NCBI RefSeq assembly: GCF_011046555.1
Contig: NZ_CP049246.1
Span: 930,001-994,000 of the forward strand
Reading direction: 5' to 3'
From: Sphingobacterium lactis
GTDB lineage: Bacteria; Bacteroidota; Bacteroidia; Sphingobacteriales; Sphingobacteriaceae
Length of the DNA: 64,000 nucleotides
Part shown: piece after piece, positions 35,649 to 43,898 of the stretch
Layout: each line of letters opens with the position of its first letter
Position numbering within the stretch: the stretch's first letter is position 1
The notes under the pieces: model-generated
Databases searched by the model: none
Seen by the model: the letters and a program-made list of their open reading frames with translations, nothing else
Told to the model about the DNA's origin: nothing
Translations under genes and position numbers: made by a program

Positions 35649-36287
35649 TTATTCGACGGCATAAGCCAGCATATATTCATTGAATCGCTCGTAGTATACT
35701 TGGTAGGTGCGGGCGTGTTCTCCCTTCAGCAATTCCAATTGCATGACCCCCTGTGGGGTAAAGGTGAAGGGTTTGATCTGCATATCCTGTAGAAAAGATA
35801 CGCCTTTGTTCCCCTGAAGTTTATAGACCGCTTCCTTCGCACTCCAGCAGGCATATAATTGATCCACTTCATGTGCCGGATCGATAAAGGCCAATTCCTC
35901 CGGTTTTAGAAACTTATCCTTTATGCGGACCACTTTCTCCTTGACGATTTCCAGGTCAATGCCACATAAGCCGGCCGTACTCAACATCACGCCAGCATAA
36001 TCGTAGGAGTGGGTCAGGGAAATTTCATACGGAAAATCCGGAAGATAGGGCTTGCCGTTGGCGTCGGATGGGCAATGTATGTATTCCTGTGTTTGCAGGA
36101 GATAACGCAGGAGCACACGTGTTGCCAGCCAGTGCAGTGAGCGCTTGCCGCGCGCCAAACTTTTGAGCTTAGCCTGCTCTTCTTCATCCAGCTGCAGTTT
36201 GCCGATCATCTCGGCTTCTGTTTCTTCAATCTTCCATAGGGCGATGCGGCTGTGGGCATCTATTTCTTTGAGGTATGCTAATCCCAT
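35649..36287 (-). CDS. 4'-phosphopantetheinyl transferase (Sfp-like)
   Basis: From ATG 36287 the protein has 212 residues; the TTG further out adds two. The Mg/CoA-binding motif GIDLE has D111 and E113, and WSAKEAVYK (about 148-156) supplies the catalytic Glu and Lys. It transfers phosphopantetheine from CoA to carrier proteins. No carrier protein or synthase is next to it. A TACATTTG box ends 3 nt before the ATG. Confidence 0.92.
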   Translation of the reverse strand: MGLAYLKEIDAHSRIALWKIEETEAEMIGKLQLDEEEQAKLKSLARGKRSLHWLATRVLLRYLLQTQEYIHCPSDANGKPYLPDFPYEISLTHSYDYAGVMLSTAGLCGIDLEIVKEKVVRIKDKFLKPEELAFIDPAHEVDQLYACWSAKEAVYKLQGNKGVSFLQDMQIKPFTFTPQGVMQLELLKGEHARTYQVYYERFNEYMLAYAVE

Positions 36288-36290
36288 AGT

Positions 36291-36298
36291 CAAATGTA
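36291..36298 (-). promoter_or_regulatory. TAnnTTTG -7 box of the phosphopantetheinyl transferase gene
   Basis: TACATTTG on the minus strand ends 3 nt before the ATG at 36287, implying a leaderless message if used. Confidence 0.45.
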
Positions 36299-36415
36299 GG
36301 GATTTGCCATGAAATGTATGCAGGCATAATGGAGAAATCGCCGTACCCGAAAGGTCTTAAGTCACGGGTCCTAATTTCCACGTGGACTGGGCTGTAGATA
36401 TATGAAAAAATAATG

Positions 36416-36423
36416 TATTTTTG
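36416..36423 (+). promoter_or_regulatory. -7 box of dcd
   Basis: TATTTTTG (TAnnTTTG) lies 28 nt before the dcd ATG. No good -33 element. Confidence 0.4.
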
Positions 36424-36451
36424 AATCCCGTTAATCAACAGCGGTTTAACT

Positions 36452-36988
36452 ATGATATTATCAGATAAGCGGATTTTAGAAGAAATCGAGAACGGCACAA
36501 TTGTAATTGAGCCTTTTGATAGGAAATGCCTTGGAACAAATTCCTATGATGTGCACTTGGGTAAATACCTGGCAACCTACAAGGATGAGGTCTTGGACGC
36601 TAAGAAACATAACGAAATTGCGCATTTTGAAATTCCTGAGGAAGGATATGTCCTTCAACCTGGAATCCTTTATTTAGGTGTAACCTTGGAGTATACCGAA
36701 AGCCACGGGCATGTGCCATTTTTGGAAGGTAAATCGAGTACGGGTCGTTTAGGGATTGACATCCATGCCACCGCTGGTAAGGGAGATGTTGGTTTCTGTA
36801 ATACATGGACGCTGGAGATTTCCGTTGCGCAGCCTGTACGCGTATATGCGGGTATGCCCATTGGTCAATTGATTTACTTTGTGGTTGAAGGGGATATCGA
36901 AACGATGTACAACAGCAAGGGCAATGCGAAATACAACAATAAGACAATTCGCCCAGTAGAAAGTATGATGTGGAAAAACGCGTTCTAA
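36452..36988 (+). CDS. dcd: dCTP deaminase
   Basis: 178 residues, slightly shorter than the E. coli enzyme (193). It has the dUTPase-like signature GKSSTGRLGIDIHATAGKGDVGF (about 91-113) and then NTWTLEISVA, in which the Glu is the catalytic residue. It turns dCTP into dUTP, the precursor of dTTP. Near its C-terminus NSKGNAKYNNKTI holds the nucleotide-closing loop. The terminator at 37021 is duplicated at 38388. Confidence 0.95.
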   Translation: MILSDKRILEEIENGTIVIEPFDRKCLGTNSYDVHLGKYLATYKDEVLDAKKHNEIAHFEIPEEGYVLQPGILYLGVTLEYTESHGHVPFLEGKSSTGRLGIDIHATAGKGDVGFCNTWTLEISVAQPVRVYAGMPIGQLIYFVVEGDIETMYNSKGNAKYNNKTIRPVESMMWKNAF

Positions 36989-37020
36989 GGAACGGGTTGG
37001 CAGCCATACCATGTCTTTTG

Positions 37021-37064
37021 GAAAATATAAAAATGAGATCTCCTAGGTCTCATTTTTTTTGTGC
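37021..37064 (+). repeat. dcd terminator, left copy of a 43/44-bp direct repeat
   Basis: A-rich lead, TGAGATCTCCTAGGTCTCA stem, T8, then GTGC. The stem AAAAATGAGA / TCTCATTTTT around TCTCCTAGG makes it a good terminator for dcd. It is repeated at 38388-38430 with one T fewer. Confidence 0.9.
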
Positions 37065-37231
37065 AATAAAATTTAATGTAGCCGGAATCCGAAGGGAATC
37101 AATAGAGGAAGGATAATTTTTATAAAAATGGATTAAAAAAAATTGTCTATTCAAGACAATAAGTTAATTTTAATTATAAATTTAACTGCTTTTCTAAATT
37201 CTTGAAAAGTGAACTGTAATCATTTATCAAA

Positions 37232-38317
37232 ATGAATAAAATAATTCTAATTATATCAATATTATTCTTAACAACATCCATTAAAGGACAAGTCTTGCTA
37301 GTAGATTCAATTACAAACGAGCCTATCGTTGGAGCAACGATATATTCTAATGACGGATTATCATTAGATGTATCTGATATTAATGGAATTATAGATATAA
37401 GTAAATACAATACAGATAGAATTTTAATTCAACATGTTTCATACGAAAGCAAAGAAATATCTACTAAGATGTTAAGCAAATCAAAAACTATTATAGTAAG
37501 CCCTCGTAATATCCAACTAGAATCTATCCTAGTACAAGATCCAAACAAATATGATTATGTAGTTTTAAAAGGATATTTCAGAACTTATTTTATCTTTAAC
37601 AATAAGCCTAATTATTTCTATGATGGAATTATAGAATATTATATACCCATAAAAAATCAGCGGAAAGTATATCACAAATTATTAGAGTATCGCTACTTTC
37701 AAAATAACGAAAGTGTTAATGATTATGTCCATATTTTTGGAATATCCTTATCATTTCCCCCAAAAATTTTCCCTTTAGAATCAAAATCATCTATAAATCA
37801 AATTCCTAAAGGAGTTAATCATATTGATAAGGGAGATAAGATTTTCTTTATGAAAGATGGTTTAAATATGGGGTTTATACAAAAAACAAAAAGTGGTAAT
37901 ATTCAATTTTATTTTGATAAGGTTCCCCCACAAAAGAAAATTTCTCGAACTCTTTTTAAAATAAAGGGCGAACTATATCGAGGGCTCACTATAGAGAATT
38001 ATTCCGAAACAGATATTAAAAATCCATCTTTAAAAAATTTAATTAATGGAACAAGACTTGCCATTGGAGCAGTACAAATCAAAAAAGAACATGGTTTCAT
38101 CCCAATGGAAACTTTTGAAGAGTTCTATGTTATAGAGCGTAGCTATCTACAAAAAGCAGATGTTGATAAACTAAAAAAATCCTTTACTAAAAGTATTTAT
38201 TTAGATACAAAAAGTAATTATAGCAGAGAATTTTGGAAAGATTTAAAAGACTACAATATCTCGCCATTATCAAATAATATTTTAAAACAATTAAATACTG
38301 TTTTAGAAGAAAAGTAA
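37232..38317 (+). CDS. Secreted protein with carboxypeptidase-regulatory-like domain, in an AT-rich islet
   Basis: 361 residues. A signal peptide (about 1-19, ending IKG), a carboxypeptidase-regulatory-like domain (about 20-100; SITNEPIVGATIYSNDG...DVSDINGIIDIS) and a C-terminal part I do not recognise, with repeated Tyr/Phe and Lys. The architecture resembles the N-terminal half of DUF5686-like proteins but without a barrel. Base use is much more AT-rich than dcd and the next gene, and the gene sits between two copies of the dcd terminator, so recent insertion or transfer is likely. A short stem ACACT...AGTGT lies between its stop and the right repeat. Confidence 0.75.
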   Translation: MNKIILIISILFLTTSIKGQVLLVDSITNEPIVGATIYSNDGLSLDVSDINGIIDISKYNTDRILIQHVSYESKEISTKMLSKSKTIIVSPRNIQLESILVQDPNKYDYVVLKGYFRTYFIFNNKPNYFYDGIIEYYIPIKNQRKVYHKLLEYRYFQNNESVNDYVHIFGISLSFPPKIFPLESKSSINQIPKGVNHIDKGDKIFFMKDGLNMGFIQKTKSGNIQFYFDKVPPQKKISRTLFKIKGELYRGLTIENYSETDIKNPSLKNLINGTRLAIGAVQIKKEHGFIPMETFEEFYVIERSYLQKADVDKLKKSFTKSIYLDTKSNYSREFWKDLKDYNISPLSNNILKQLNTVLEEK

Positions 38318-38387
38318 CTAGGCGCTGTCCTTACGGAGACATCTTTTAATACAGCTACACATAAAAATACACTGTTTTACAAAGTGT

Positions 38388-38430
38388 GAAAATATAAAAA
38401 TGAGATCTCCTAGGTCTCATTTTTTTGTGC
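38388..38430 (+). repeat. Right copy of the 43/44-bp direct repeat (terminator duplicate)
   Basis: Identical to 37021-37064 except for one T less in the T run. It now serves as a terminator for the AT-rich islet gene and faces the converging gene that ends at 38499. Confidence 0.9.
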
Positions 38431-38498
38431 CAAAAAAATCCAGCCCTCGGGGAGATGACTGGATCCTAACTAATTTACCTAATAAACTATGATCGTTT

Positions 38499-40013
38499 TT
38501 AAAATGTAAGGCGTACGCTCGCTAGATACGTTTGTGAATAGGGGTCATATCCAGGAACAATTGCTATGGATTTCTTGAGATGCTTTTTCTGATCTTGGTA
38601 GATTGATTTGGCCTGGATGTATGCCGGACTGTTTCGGTCTTTCGCCCCGTAGTACCAGTTGGCAAAACCAAAAGTGGTGCTCAGAAGCGTGCCAAATCCC
38701 AAAACGATACCTGGAATCAATTTTTTGTTGTCCACATCATAATCGTAATAATCACGCTCGGGGTCAATCAAAGTTTTGACTTGGGATTCCTTGATCATTT
38801 TGACGCTATAGTATCCCATAACTGGTGCGGAAAGCAAATAGATGGGCGTTTTGATGTAAGCACTGCGGATGGACTTGCGCGTGGTTAGGTAATACTGCCC
38901 GGCATTGGTCAGGTATTCCGTGTAGTACTTTTTGGCCAACGCATTTCTCTTATTGAACCCCAGGTCGTAGAGCACGTCCATTTTCTGGATGTGCGCAGTT
39001 TTATCGTTTCCTTCGGTATAGAGCTTATCATAGGCGTCCAACATGAATTTTAGTCCGCTGTTATCTCCAGACTGCACGTAAGGTAGCGTTTCTGCGATCA
39101 TGGCACTATACTTCTTTCGGGACAATTCCTGCCTTGCTTTTTCCTTATCTGCATAGGCACGTTTTCTATCCCGACTATCTCTTGAATTTTGAATAATGGA
39201 GGCGATTCCTTCCCCCATGGCAACCGCTGCTGTGGTCACTTCGCTTACCATGGCTTCGTTCTGTGCCTGTTTTTGCCGATCCAATTCATATCGAGCCTCC
39301 AACTCGGCCAACTTCTCATCAAGACGTTGGCTTTCAGCACTTGGGGAGGTTGGTTCACCTGTCCTTCTTGCTGTTGTGGCGATGGTTGCCTGGGTAGGAG
39401 ATTGATTAATCGGTTGACTTCCGACCTGAGCTGTTTTTGGTTTCTCTTTGTCCTGCGCATTCAGGTAATTCGGCAATGCCGTACTGTGCAATGAAGGAGG
39501 GTCAAAACTGATGTTCGAAACTTGCAGCCCCTGATCATAGACCTGTTTCATCTTTTCACGATCCTTTGCGATATCGTCAACATTGGGTTTGACGCCAAAT
39601 ACCTGATAATAGGAGAGCGGTCGCTGGGTGATTACATTTGCGATGTGGTTTCCACCACTGGCTACGTCGAATTTTATATTGTGGAAACGCAATTCCTGTT
39701 CAGCATTTTGAACAATATTATTGGGCAAGGAACTTGCTGCAAGGGTTTGTCCATTCTTTCCCACGACACTGATCAGTTTTACGCCGATCACCTTCGCATT
39801 TAAACCTATCGTGGCACCTCCTGCAGAATTGGTCCCCTGAAAGCCTGCTATAACTTCCACTTGGACATCCACCGTATGGATGCGGTTGTAATTGTTGACA
39901 GTTGGATTGGGCTGTTCCCAACGGATAGTTCCGTTGTAGATGCTTTTCTGCCCATACGCCCAAACGCCGCACAGCGACATTAGCGCTAATAGAAAAATAG
40001 TTTTCATGTCCAT
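38499..40013 (-). CDS. Secreted hypothetical protein with Ser/Thr/Gln linker and coiled coil
   Basis: 504 residues; the start at 40013 or the second Met at 40007 both lead to a signal peptide (cut near WAYGQ). N-terminal beta-rich domain (about 25-175), a low-complexity Pro/Ser/Thr/Gln linker (about 190-225), a coiled coil rich in Glu/Lys/Arg (about 225-300) and two weak hydrophobic helices (about 390-410 and 430-455). No family recognised; envelope location is inferred from the signal peptide. It converges with the AT-rich islet gene. Confidence 0.65.
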   Translation of the reverse strand: MDMKTIFLLALMSLCGVWAYGQKSIYNGTIRWEQPNPTVNNYNRIHTVDVQVEVIAGFQGTNSAGGATIGLNAKVIGVKLISVVGKNGQTLAASSLPNNIVQNAEQELRFHNIKFDVASGGNHIANVITQRPLSYYQVFGVKPNVDDIAKDREKMKQVYDQGLQVSNISFDPPSLHSTALPNYLNAQDKEKPKTAQVGSQPINQSPTQATIATTARRTGEPTSPSAESQRLDEKLAELEARYELDRQKQAQNEAMVSEVTTAAVAMGEGIASIIQNSRDSRDRKRAYADKEKARQELSRKKYSAMIAETLPYVQSGDNSGLKFMLDAYDKLYTEGNDKTAHIQKMDVLYDLGFNKRNALAKKYYTEYLTNAGQYYLTTRKSIRSAYIKTPIYLLSAPVMGYYSVKMIKESQVKTLIDPERDYYDYDVDNKKLIPGIVLGFGTLLSTTFGFANWYYGAKDRNSPAYIQAKSIYQDQKKHLKKSIAIVPGYDPYSQTYLASVRLTF

Positions 40014-40145
40014 TAATTTTTCATTAATAATTGTTGTCTAAAGGTAAAGTCATTATATTCACGGTAAAATAGCTAGGTCTAGCCATTTTTAGATTTTAGA
40101 ACCAAACAGATATTAACCACTATTATTAATTTATCTAACTGATAC

Positions 40146-40823
40146 ATGAAATTAACGTATTATGGACACTCCACATTAGGGATTGAAACCAATGGACACC
40201 ATCTGCTCATCGATCCTTTCATCAGTTTCAACCCTGCAGCGGCACATATTGTGCTGGATAACATCAAAGCCGATTACATCTTGATTACGCATGCACATTA
40301 TGATCATGTGATGGATGTTGAAGCGATCGTTCAGGCAACGGGTGCTACCCTGATTTCCAATTTCGAGATTATCACCTATTATGAAAAGAAAGGCATCAAG
40401 GGTCACGCGTTGGGGTTGGGGGGAAGTTTCACCTTTCCTTTTGGTACTGTGAAAATGGTCAGTGCGCAGCATAGTTCATCCTTTCCTGATGGGGCTAATG
40501 GTGGCAATCCTGCGGGATTCGTGCTTTCCAACTCCGAGAATACGATTTATATCGCTGGTGATACCGCGCTTACACAGGATATGAAACTGATTCCGTTGTT
40601 CTTTAAACTGGATTTAGCCATTTTGCCGATCGGAGGTAATTTTACCATGGATGTGCAGGAGGCAATTTACGCATCGGATTTTGTGGCCTGCAATCGTGTC
40701 CTTGGTGTACATTATGATACTGCAGAGCTAATTCAGATAGATCATGACGCCAGTAAGAAGCAATTTGAGGAGCAGGGCAAGGAACTTATTCTTTTGGGAA
40801 TCGGAGAGGAATTTGACATTTAA
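40146..40823 (+). CDS. Metallo-beta-lactamase superfamily hydrolase (UPF0173-like)
   Basis: 225 residues. The metal-binding loop THAHYDHVMD (about 49-58) is present, with further ligands in SAQHSS and GVHYDT. The start MKLTYYGHSTLGIETNGHHLLIDPF is typical of the UPF0173/YtkL group. Substrate unknown. Four bases separate it from the PAS-LuxR gene, so they are likely co-transcribed. Confidence 0.88.
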   Translation: MKLTYYGHSTLGIETNGHHLLIDPFISFNPAAAHIVLDNIKADYILITHAHYDHVMDVEAIVQATGATLISNFEIITYYEKKGIKGHALGLGGSFTFPFGTVKMVSAQHSSSFPDGANGGNPAGFVLSNSENTIYIAGDTALTQDMKLIPLFFKLDLAILPIGGNFTMDVQEAIYASDFVACNRVLGVHYDTAELIQIDHDASKKQFEEQGKELILLGIGEEFDI

Positions 40824-40826
40824 TAA

Positions 40827-41597
40827 TTGCCAGTGAAAAACCCAATCTTAACGGACATCTATAAGAATTGGGCGGAAATAGGAAGATTTAAGAGTCGTGA
40901 AGAACTGCAATTGGACCTGGAGCTGTACAAGAAGCTCTTGGATATCGTGCAGGTTGGCGATTCCTACTACTTTCTATTCGACCCATTTCTCCGCAAAATG
41001 GAGATGACCTCGGCCATGGTCGAAAAAGTCGTGGGCATTCGTCCCGATGAATTGGATGTGGACTACCTGATGAATAACATTCACCCGGAGGACCTTCCTG
41101 TTTTTGGTGATTTCGAAGCAACGGTAGTTGAATTCAAGAAGGCCTTGCCGATCGATAAACTGACCAAATACAAATCGAGGTACAATTACCGCTTTCGGAC
41201 CAAACGGGGAGATTATGTGCATATCCTGCAGCAGTCGATCACGGTACTCGCCGATGAAGATGGCACCATTCTCAGAAATTTGGTGATCCATACTGATATT
41301 TCGGAAATTGCGCCCTTCCAACGCATGAAACTATCGTTTATTGGCTTAGATGGCGAGCCATCTTTCGTGGATGTCAAACCCCGCATGCTGTTCAGCAAAA
41401 CCAAAGCAATATTTTCCAAAAGCGAATTAGAGGTCCTCAAGCTGATGGTGCAGGGCCTGAACAGTGAATCCATTGCCAATCAATTATTCCGAAGTATACA
41501 TACCATACGCAATCACCGAAAGAATATTTTGAGGAAATCAGGCTGTCTGAATGTGCAGGAACTATTGGTGAAATCAGTGAAGGAAGATTGGGTCTAA
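40827..41597 (+). CDS. PAS domain-containing LuxR-type regulator
   Basis: 256 residues if the TTG at 40827 is the start; GTG at 40833 is the other candidate, and no ATG is near, so it uses a non-ATG start. Central PAS fold (about 35-165, with IRPDELDVDYLMNNIHPEDLPVF and a FRTKRGDYVHILQQ core), then a LuxR helix-turn-helix (about 195-250: FSKSELEVLKLMVQGLNSESIANQLF, then SIHTIRNHRKNIL). A one-component sensor that probably controls its own neighbours; no kinase or cognate signal gene is visible. Confidence 0.85.
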   Translation: MPVKNPILTDIYKNWAEIGRFKSREELQLDLELYKKLLDIVQVGDSYYFLFDPFLRKMEMTSAMVEKVVGIRPDELDVDYLMNNIHPEDLPVFGDFEATVVEFKKALPIDKLTKYKSRYNYRFRTKRGDYVHILQQSITVLADEDGTILRNLVIHTDISEIAPFQRMKLSFIGLDGEPSFVDVKPRMLFSKTKAIFSKSELEVLKLMVQGLNSESIANQLFRSIHTIRNHRKNILRKSGCLNVQELLVKSVKEDWV

Positions 41598-41615
41598 TCA
41601 GCTTTTATTCCATAC

Positions 41616-41639
41616 GGCGCCGATCGGCGCTTTTTTTTT
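41616..41639 (+). terminator. Terminator after the PAS-LuxR gene
   Basis: Palindrome GCGCCGATCGGCGC, then a run of nine T. Confidence 0.85.
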
Positions 41640-41826
41640 CATTAAAATTTCGTTACAAAGCTTTTTGTGTTTCGTTGAATGAAATGTAATAACGCAAAAG
41701 TTTTATTTTCTATCTTAACACGCTTTAATTAAACTGTTAAGCACCTAAAATGTTTATTTCGCGCATTAATTATCGAATAAAGCCAAAAACTTTTATACAG
41801 CACCCTTAAATTTAATCCAAAAGAAC

Positions 41827-41834
41827 TAATTTTG
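41827..41834 (+). promoter_or_regulatory. -7 box before the 61-residue peptide gene
   Basis: TAATTTTG, 39 nt before the ATG at 41874. No clear -33 element. Confidence 0.35.
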
Positions 41835-41873
41835 CATTTGTAATAATTTATTATAAGCTAAAGCCGTTTTTTT

Positions 41874-42059
41874 ATGAAGAGTCCTATTCGCAAGAATAAG
41901 AAATATGTAAGCCCCAAGATTGAAGTTACTGAAGTATTGCTGGAGGACAGTTTTGCCAACACATCTTCTACCGTTGAATTTGGCGGTCCTTCAAATGAAC
42001 CTAAAGTGGAGGAATGGGATATTGATTCCGGAGGGAAATACAAGAATTTCGACCTATAG
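41874..42059 (+). CDS. Small 61-residue acidic peptide ahead of a fimbrillin-like lipoprotein
   Basis: 61 residues: basic start (MKSPIRKNKKYVSPKIEV), a middle TEVLLEDSFANTSSTVEF, and a Gly/Asp/Glu tail. No signal peptide or helix. It abuts the lipoprotein gene, whose ATG lies 27 nt beyond its stop. Proteins of this shape (KKY-x-P-K-I-E-V start, acidic tail) recur next to surface-protein genes in Bacteroidota, so I believe the gene is real; no function is known to me. Confidence 0.6.
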   Translation: MKSPIRKNKKYVSPKIEVTEVLLEDSFANTSSTVEFGGPSNEPKVEEWDIDSGGKYKNFDL

Positions 42060-42086
42060 TTGGATAACCATTTTAGACGATTAATC

Positions 42087-43841
42087 ATGCTACACTTTAT
42101 TTCAAACAGTTGGGGATACTACCTCTGTACACTTTTGTTGTTATTGCTATTTTCGTGTGAGAAAATAAAAAGCGGTCCGGATCAGGAAGATTGGGACCAT
42201 GAGGTTCAATTTGAGATTCAGGGCGTACAGGATGTCGAGGAAGTTCCTCTACTTGCTAGAAAGGCTTCGACCAGCGCTGCGCCTGAAATGCAGCAGCCAT
42301 CAAAGGTCATGGTGCATACCGATCTTGTGGATATGGGCGGTTTTGATGCAGTGATGTCCATCACGGAAGACGTGCCGACCCAATTTATGGGGAGAGGACA
42401 ACCAATTCGAACGGCTGAAAGGAACAGGGCAGCTACAGGACAAGCTGTTGCAGCGCGTCATATTACGAGCCTGAGCCCGGGCAGTCGGTACCGTATTGTC
42501 CTCTTTAAAGTCGGGGCAACACCCAATGACCTGACCTATGTTGGGCAGCGTGAGGGCATTGTTGGTGGCTCGGCAATCCGCATAGGAACCTACAGAAATA
42601 CGCAATACCGATGGTATGCGTACTCTTTCAATAACCCTGCGGCCATCGATACATTAACCCCAAGTTTGGGCACAGTGCCTATCCAGCCCACTGGAGGGAG
42701 CCCGTCAAGTCGGCAGGACTTTGCCTATGCTACAGGGGTCCTGACAACAGGTGATGTGATCGGTGGGGTCAATAAATTGCAGGATATCGTCCTGACGCGG
42801 AAGACCTCGCGGATTATCGTCGAGATAAACGGGCGTGGTATGTTCTCTGGAATACATCTGGCAAATCCACGTTTTGGAAACAATGCCGGATTGATACGGG
42901 GAAATTTCAGGTTGTCGGATAGTAGCTACCGCGAAATCAATGGGGATTTGGGGGCGAATAATAGTGCGTCCAACCCACATGCCGATGGTTATTCTGTGCC
43001 GATCGGCCAGGATTCGGTGAGGGGGTTGGACTTCAAGCGTCGATACACTTTCTATACCCCTGCGGATGGTGTATCGTCCCGGGAATTGATCGTCAGTATC
43101 GATGAACTGCACTTGCGGAGTAGCCGTGTACGGGAGGATAATGGTGTGCTGGAGGATCGCATCCGCCAATTTAATGGGTTAACTTTCCGTTTTCCCGGTT
43201 TTATCCCGAAAGCAGGAAAGAGCTATTTTGTGTCCATCAAACTGGTGGAATCGGCAATTACCATAGGGACTACGCAATGGGCCCGGCATAATGTCTTTCG
43301 AAATGCGACTGGCCCTTCGACGGAAGATGGAATCAAGGAATACCTGTTCAGGTATGACAATCCGTTATACCATAATCATGCAGCCTCTCCACCGAACGAT
43401 TACTTTAAAAATGACATATATAGCATTGTTCGGGGAAAGAATATCTGCGAATTGATCTACCCTGAGAATACGTGGGACCTGCCGACGCCAGCAGATTTCC
43501 AAGCCTTGGAAGTCCTGTCCGGCAAGCGACAGCCCATGCAGGATAACAATTGGTCGATGGTGATCACCCCAACGGTCAGCGCGGCAGGTGCGCCGGGCTA
43601 CCCGCATGGAAATCTCGTATTCACACCTGTAGGTTACAAAGCTCGTGATGGGGTTGGGGAACCCATTCAGGAGTACAACCCTCGATCTGGCTTCTTTGCG
43701 GGAACAAAAGGCTATTGGCGAACGAAAACACCAGCGACCTTCGCACAGGTAAACTATAGCCTCTTCAATACGGGGATGATCGACGTGGAGAATTTTCCAG
43801 AAACTAGGCTGGCCAATATACGCTGTGTGCGGAAGAAATAA
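42087..43841 (+). CDS. Fimbrillin-like surface lipoprotein
   Basis: Start at ATG 42087 gives 584 residues with a lipoprotein signal (about 10-23, LLLLLLFSC, lipidated Cys). The rest is beta-rich with a fimbrillin-A-clan look: repeated barrel strands, TQWARHNVFR in the C-terminal third, and PENTWDLPTPADFQAL. A tip or anchor subunit of a type V-like pilus or a surface adhesin is inferred. No signs of the usual fimA/mfa cluster around it. The longer frame from TTG 42060 abuts the peptide stop. Confidence 0.7.
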   Translation: MLHFISNSWGYYLCTLLLLLLFSCEKIKSGPDQEDWDHEVQFEIQGVQDVEEVPLLARKASTSAAPEMQQPSKVMVHTDLVDMGGFDAVMSITEDVPTQFMGRGQPIRTAERNRAATGQAVAARHITSLSPGSRYRIVLFKVGATPNDLTYVGQREGIVGGSAIRIGTYRNTQYRWYAYSFNNPAAIDTLTPSLGTVPIQPTGGSPSSRQDFAYATGVLTTGDVIGGVNKLQDIVLTRKTSRIIVEINGRGMFSGIHLANPRFGNNAGLIRGNFRLSDSSYREINGDLGANNSASNPHADGYSVPIGQDSVRGLDFKRRYTFYTPADGVSSRELIVSIDELHLRSSRVREDNGVLEDRIRQFNGLTFRFPGFIPKAGKSYFVSIKLVESAITIGTTQWARHNVFRNATGPSTEDGIKEYLFRYDNPLYHNHAASPPNDYFKNDIYSIVRGKNICELIYPENTWDLPTPADFQALEVLSGKRQPMQDNNWSMVITPTVSAAGAPGYPHGNLVFTPVGYKARDGVGEPIQEYNPRSGFFAGTKGYWRTKTPATFAQVNYSLFNTGMIDVENFPETRLANIRCVRKK

Positions 43842-43847
43842 GAAAGC

Positions 43848-43889
43848 AAAGAAAAAGCCTGATGGTTCTGGACCATCAGGCTTTTCTTT
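43848..43889. terminator. Bidirectional terminator between the lipoprotein gene and prfB
   Basis: Stem AAAGCCTGATGGT / ACCATCAGGCTTT with a 5-nt loop, extended by A and T tracts on both sides. Confidence 0.85.
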
Positions 43890-43898
43890 ATACATTCC

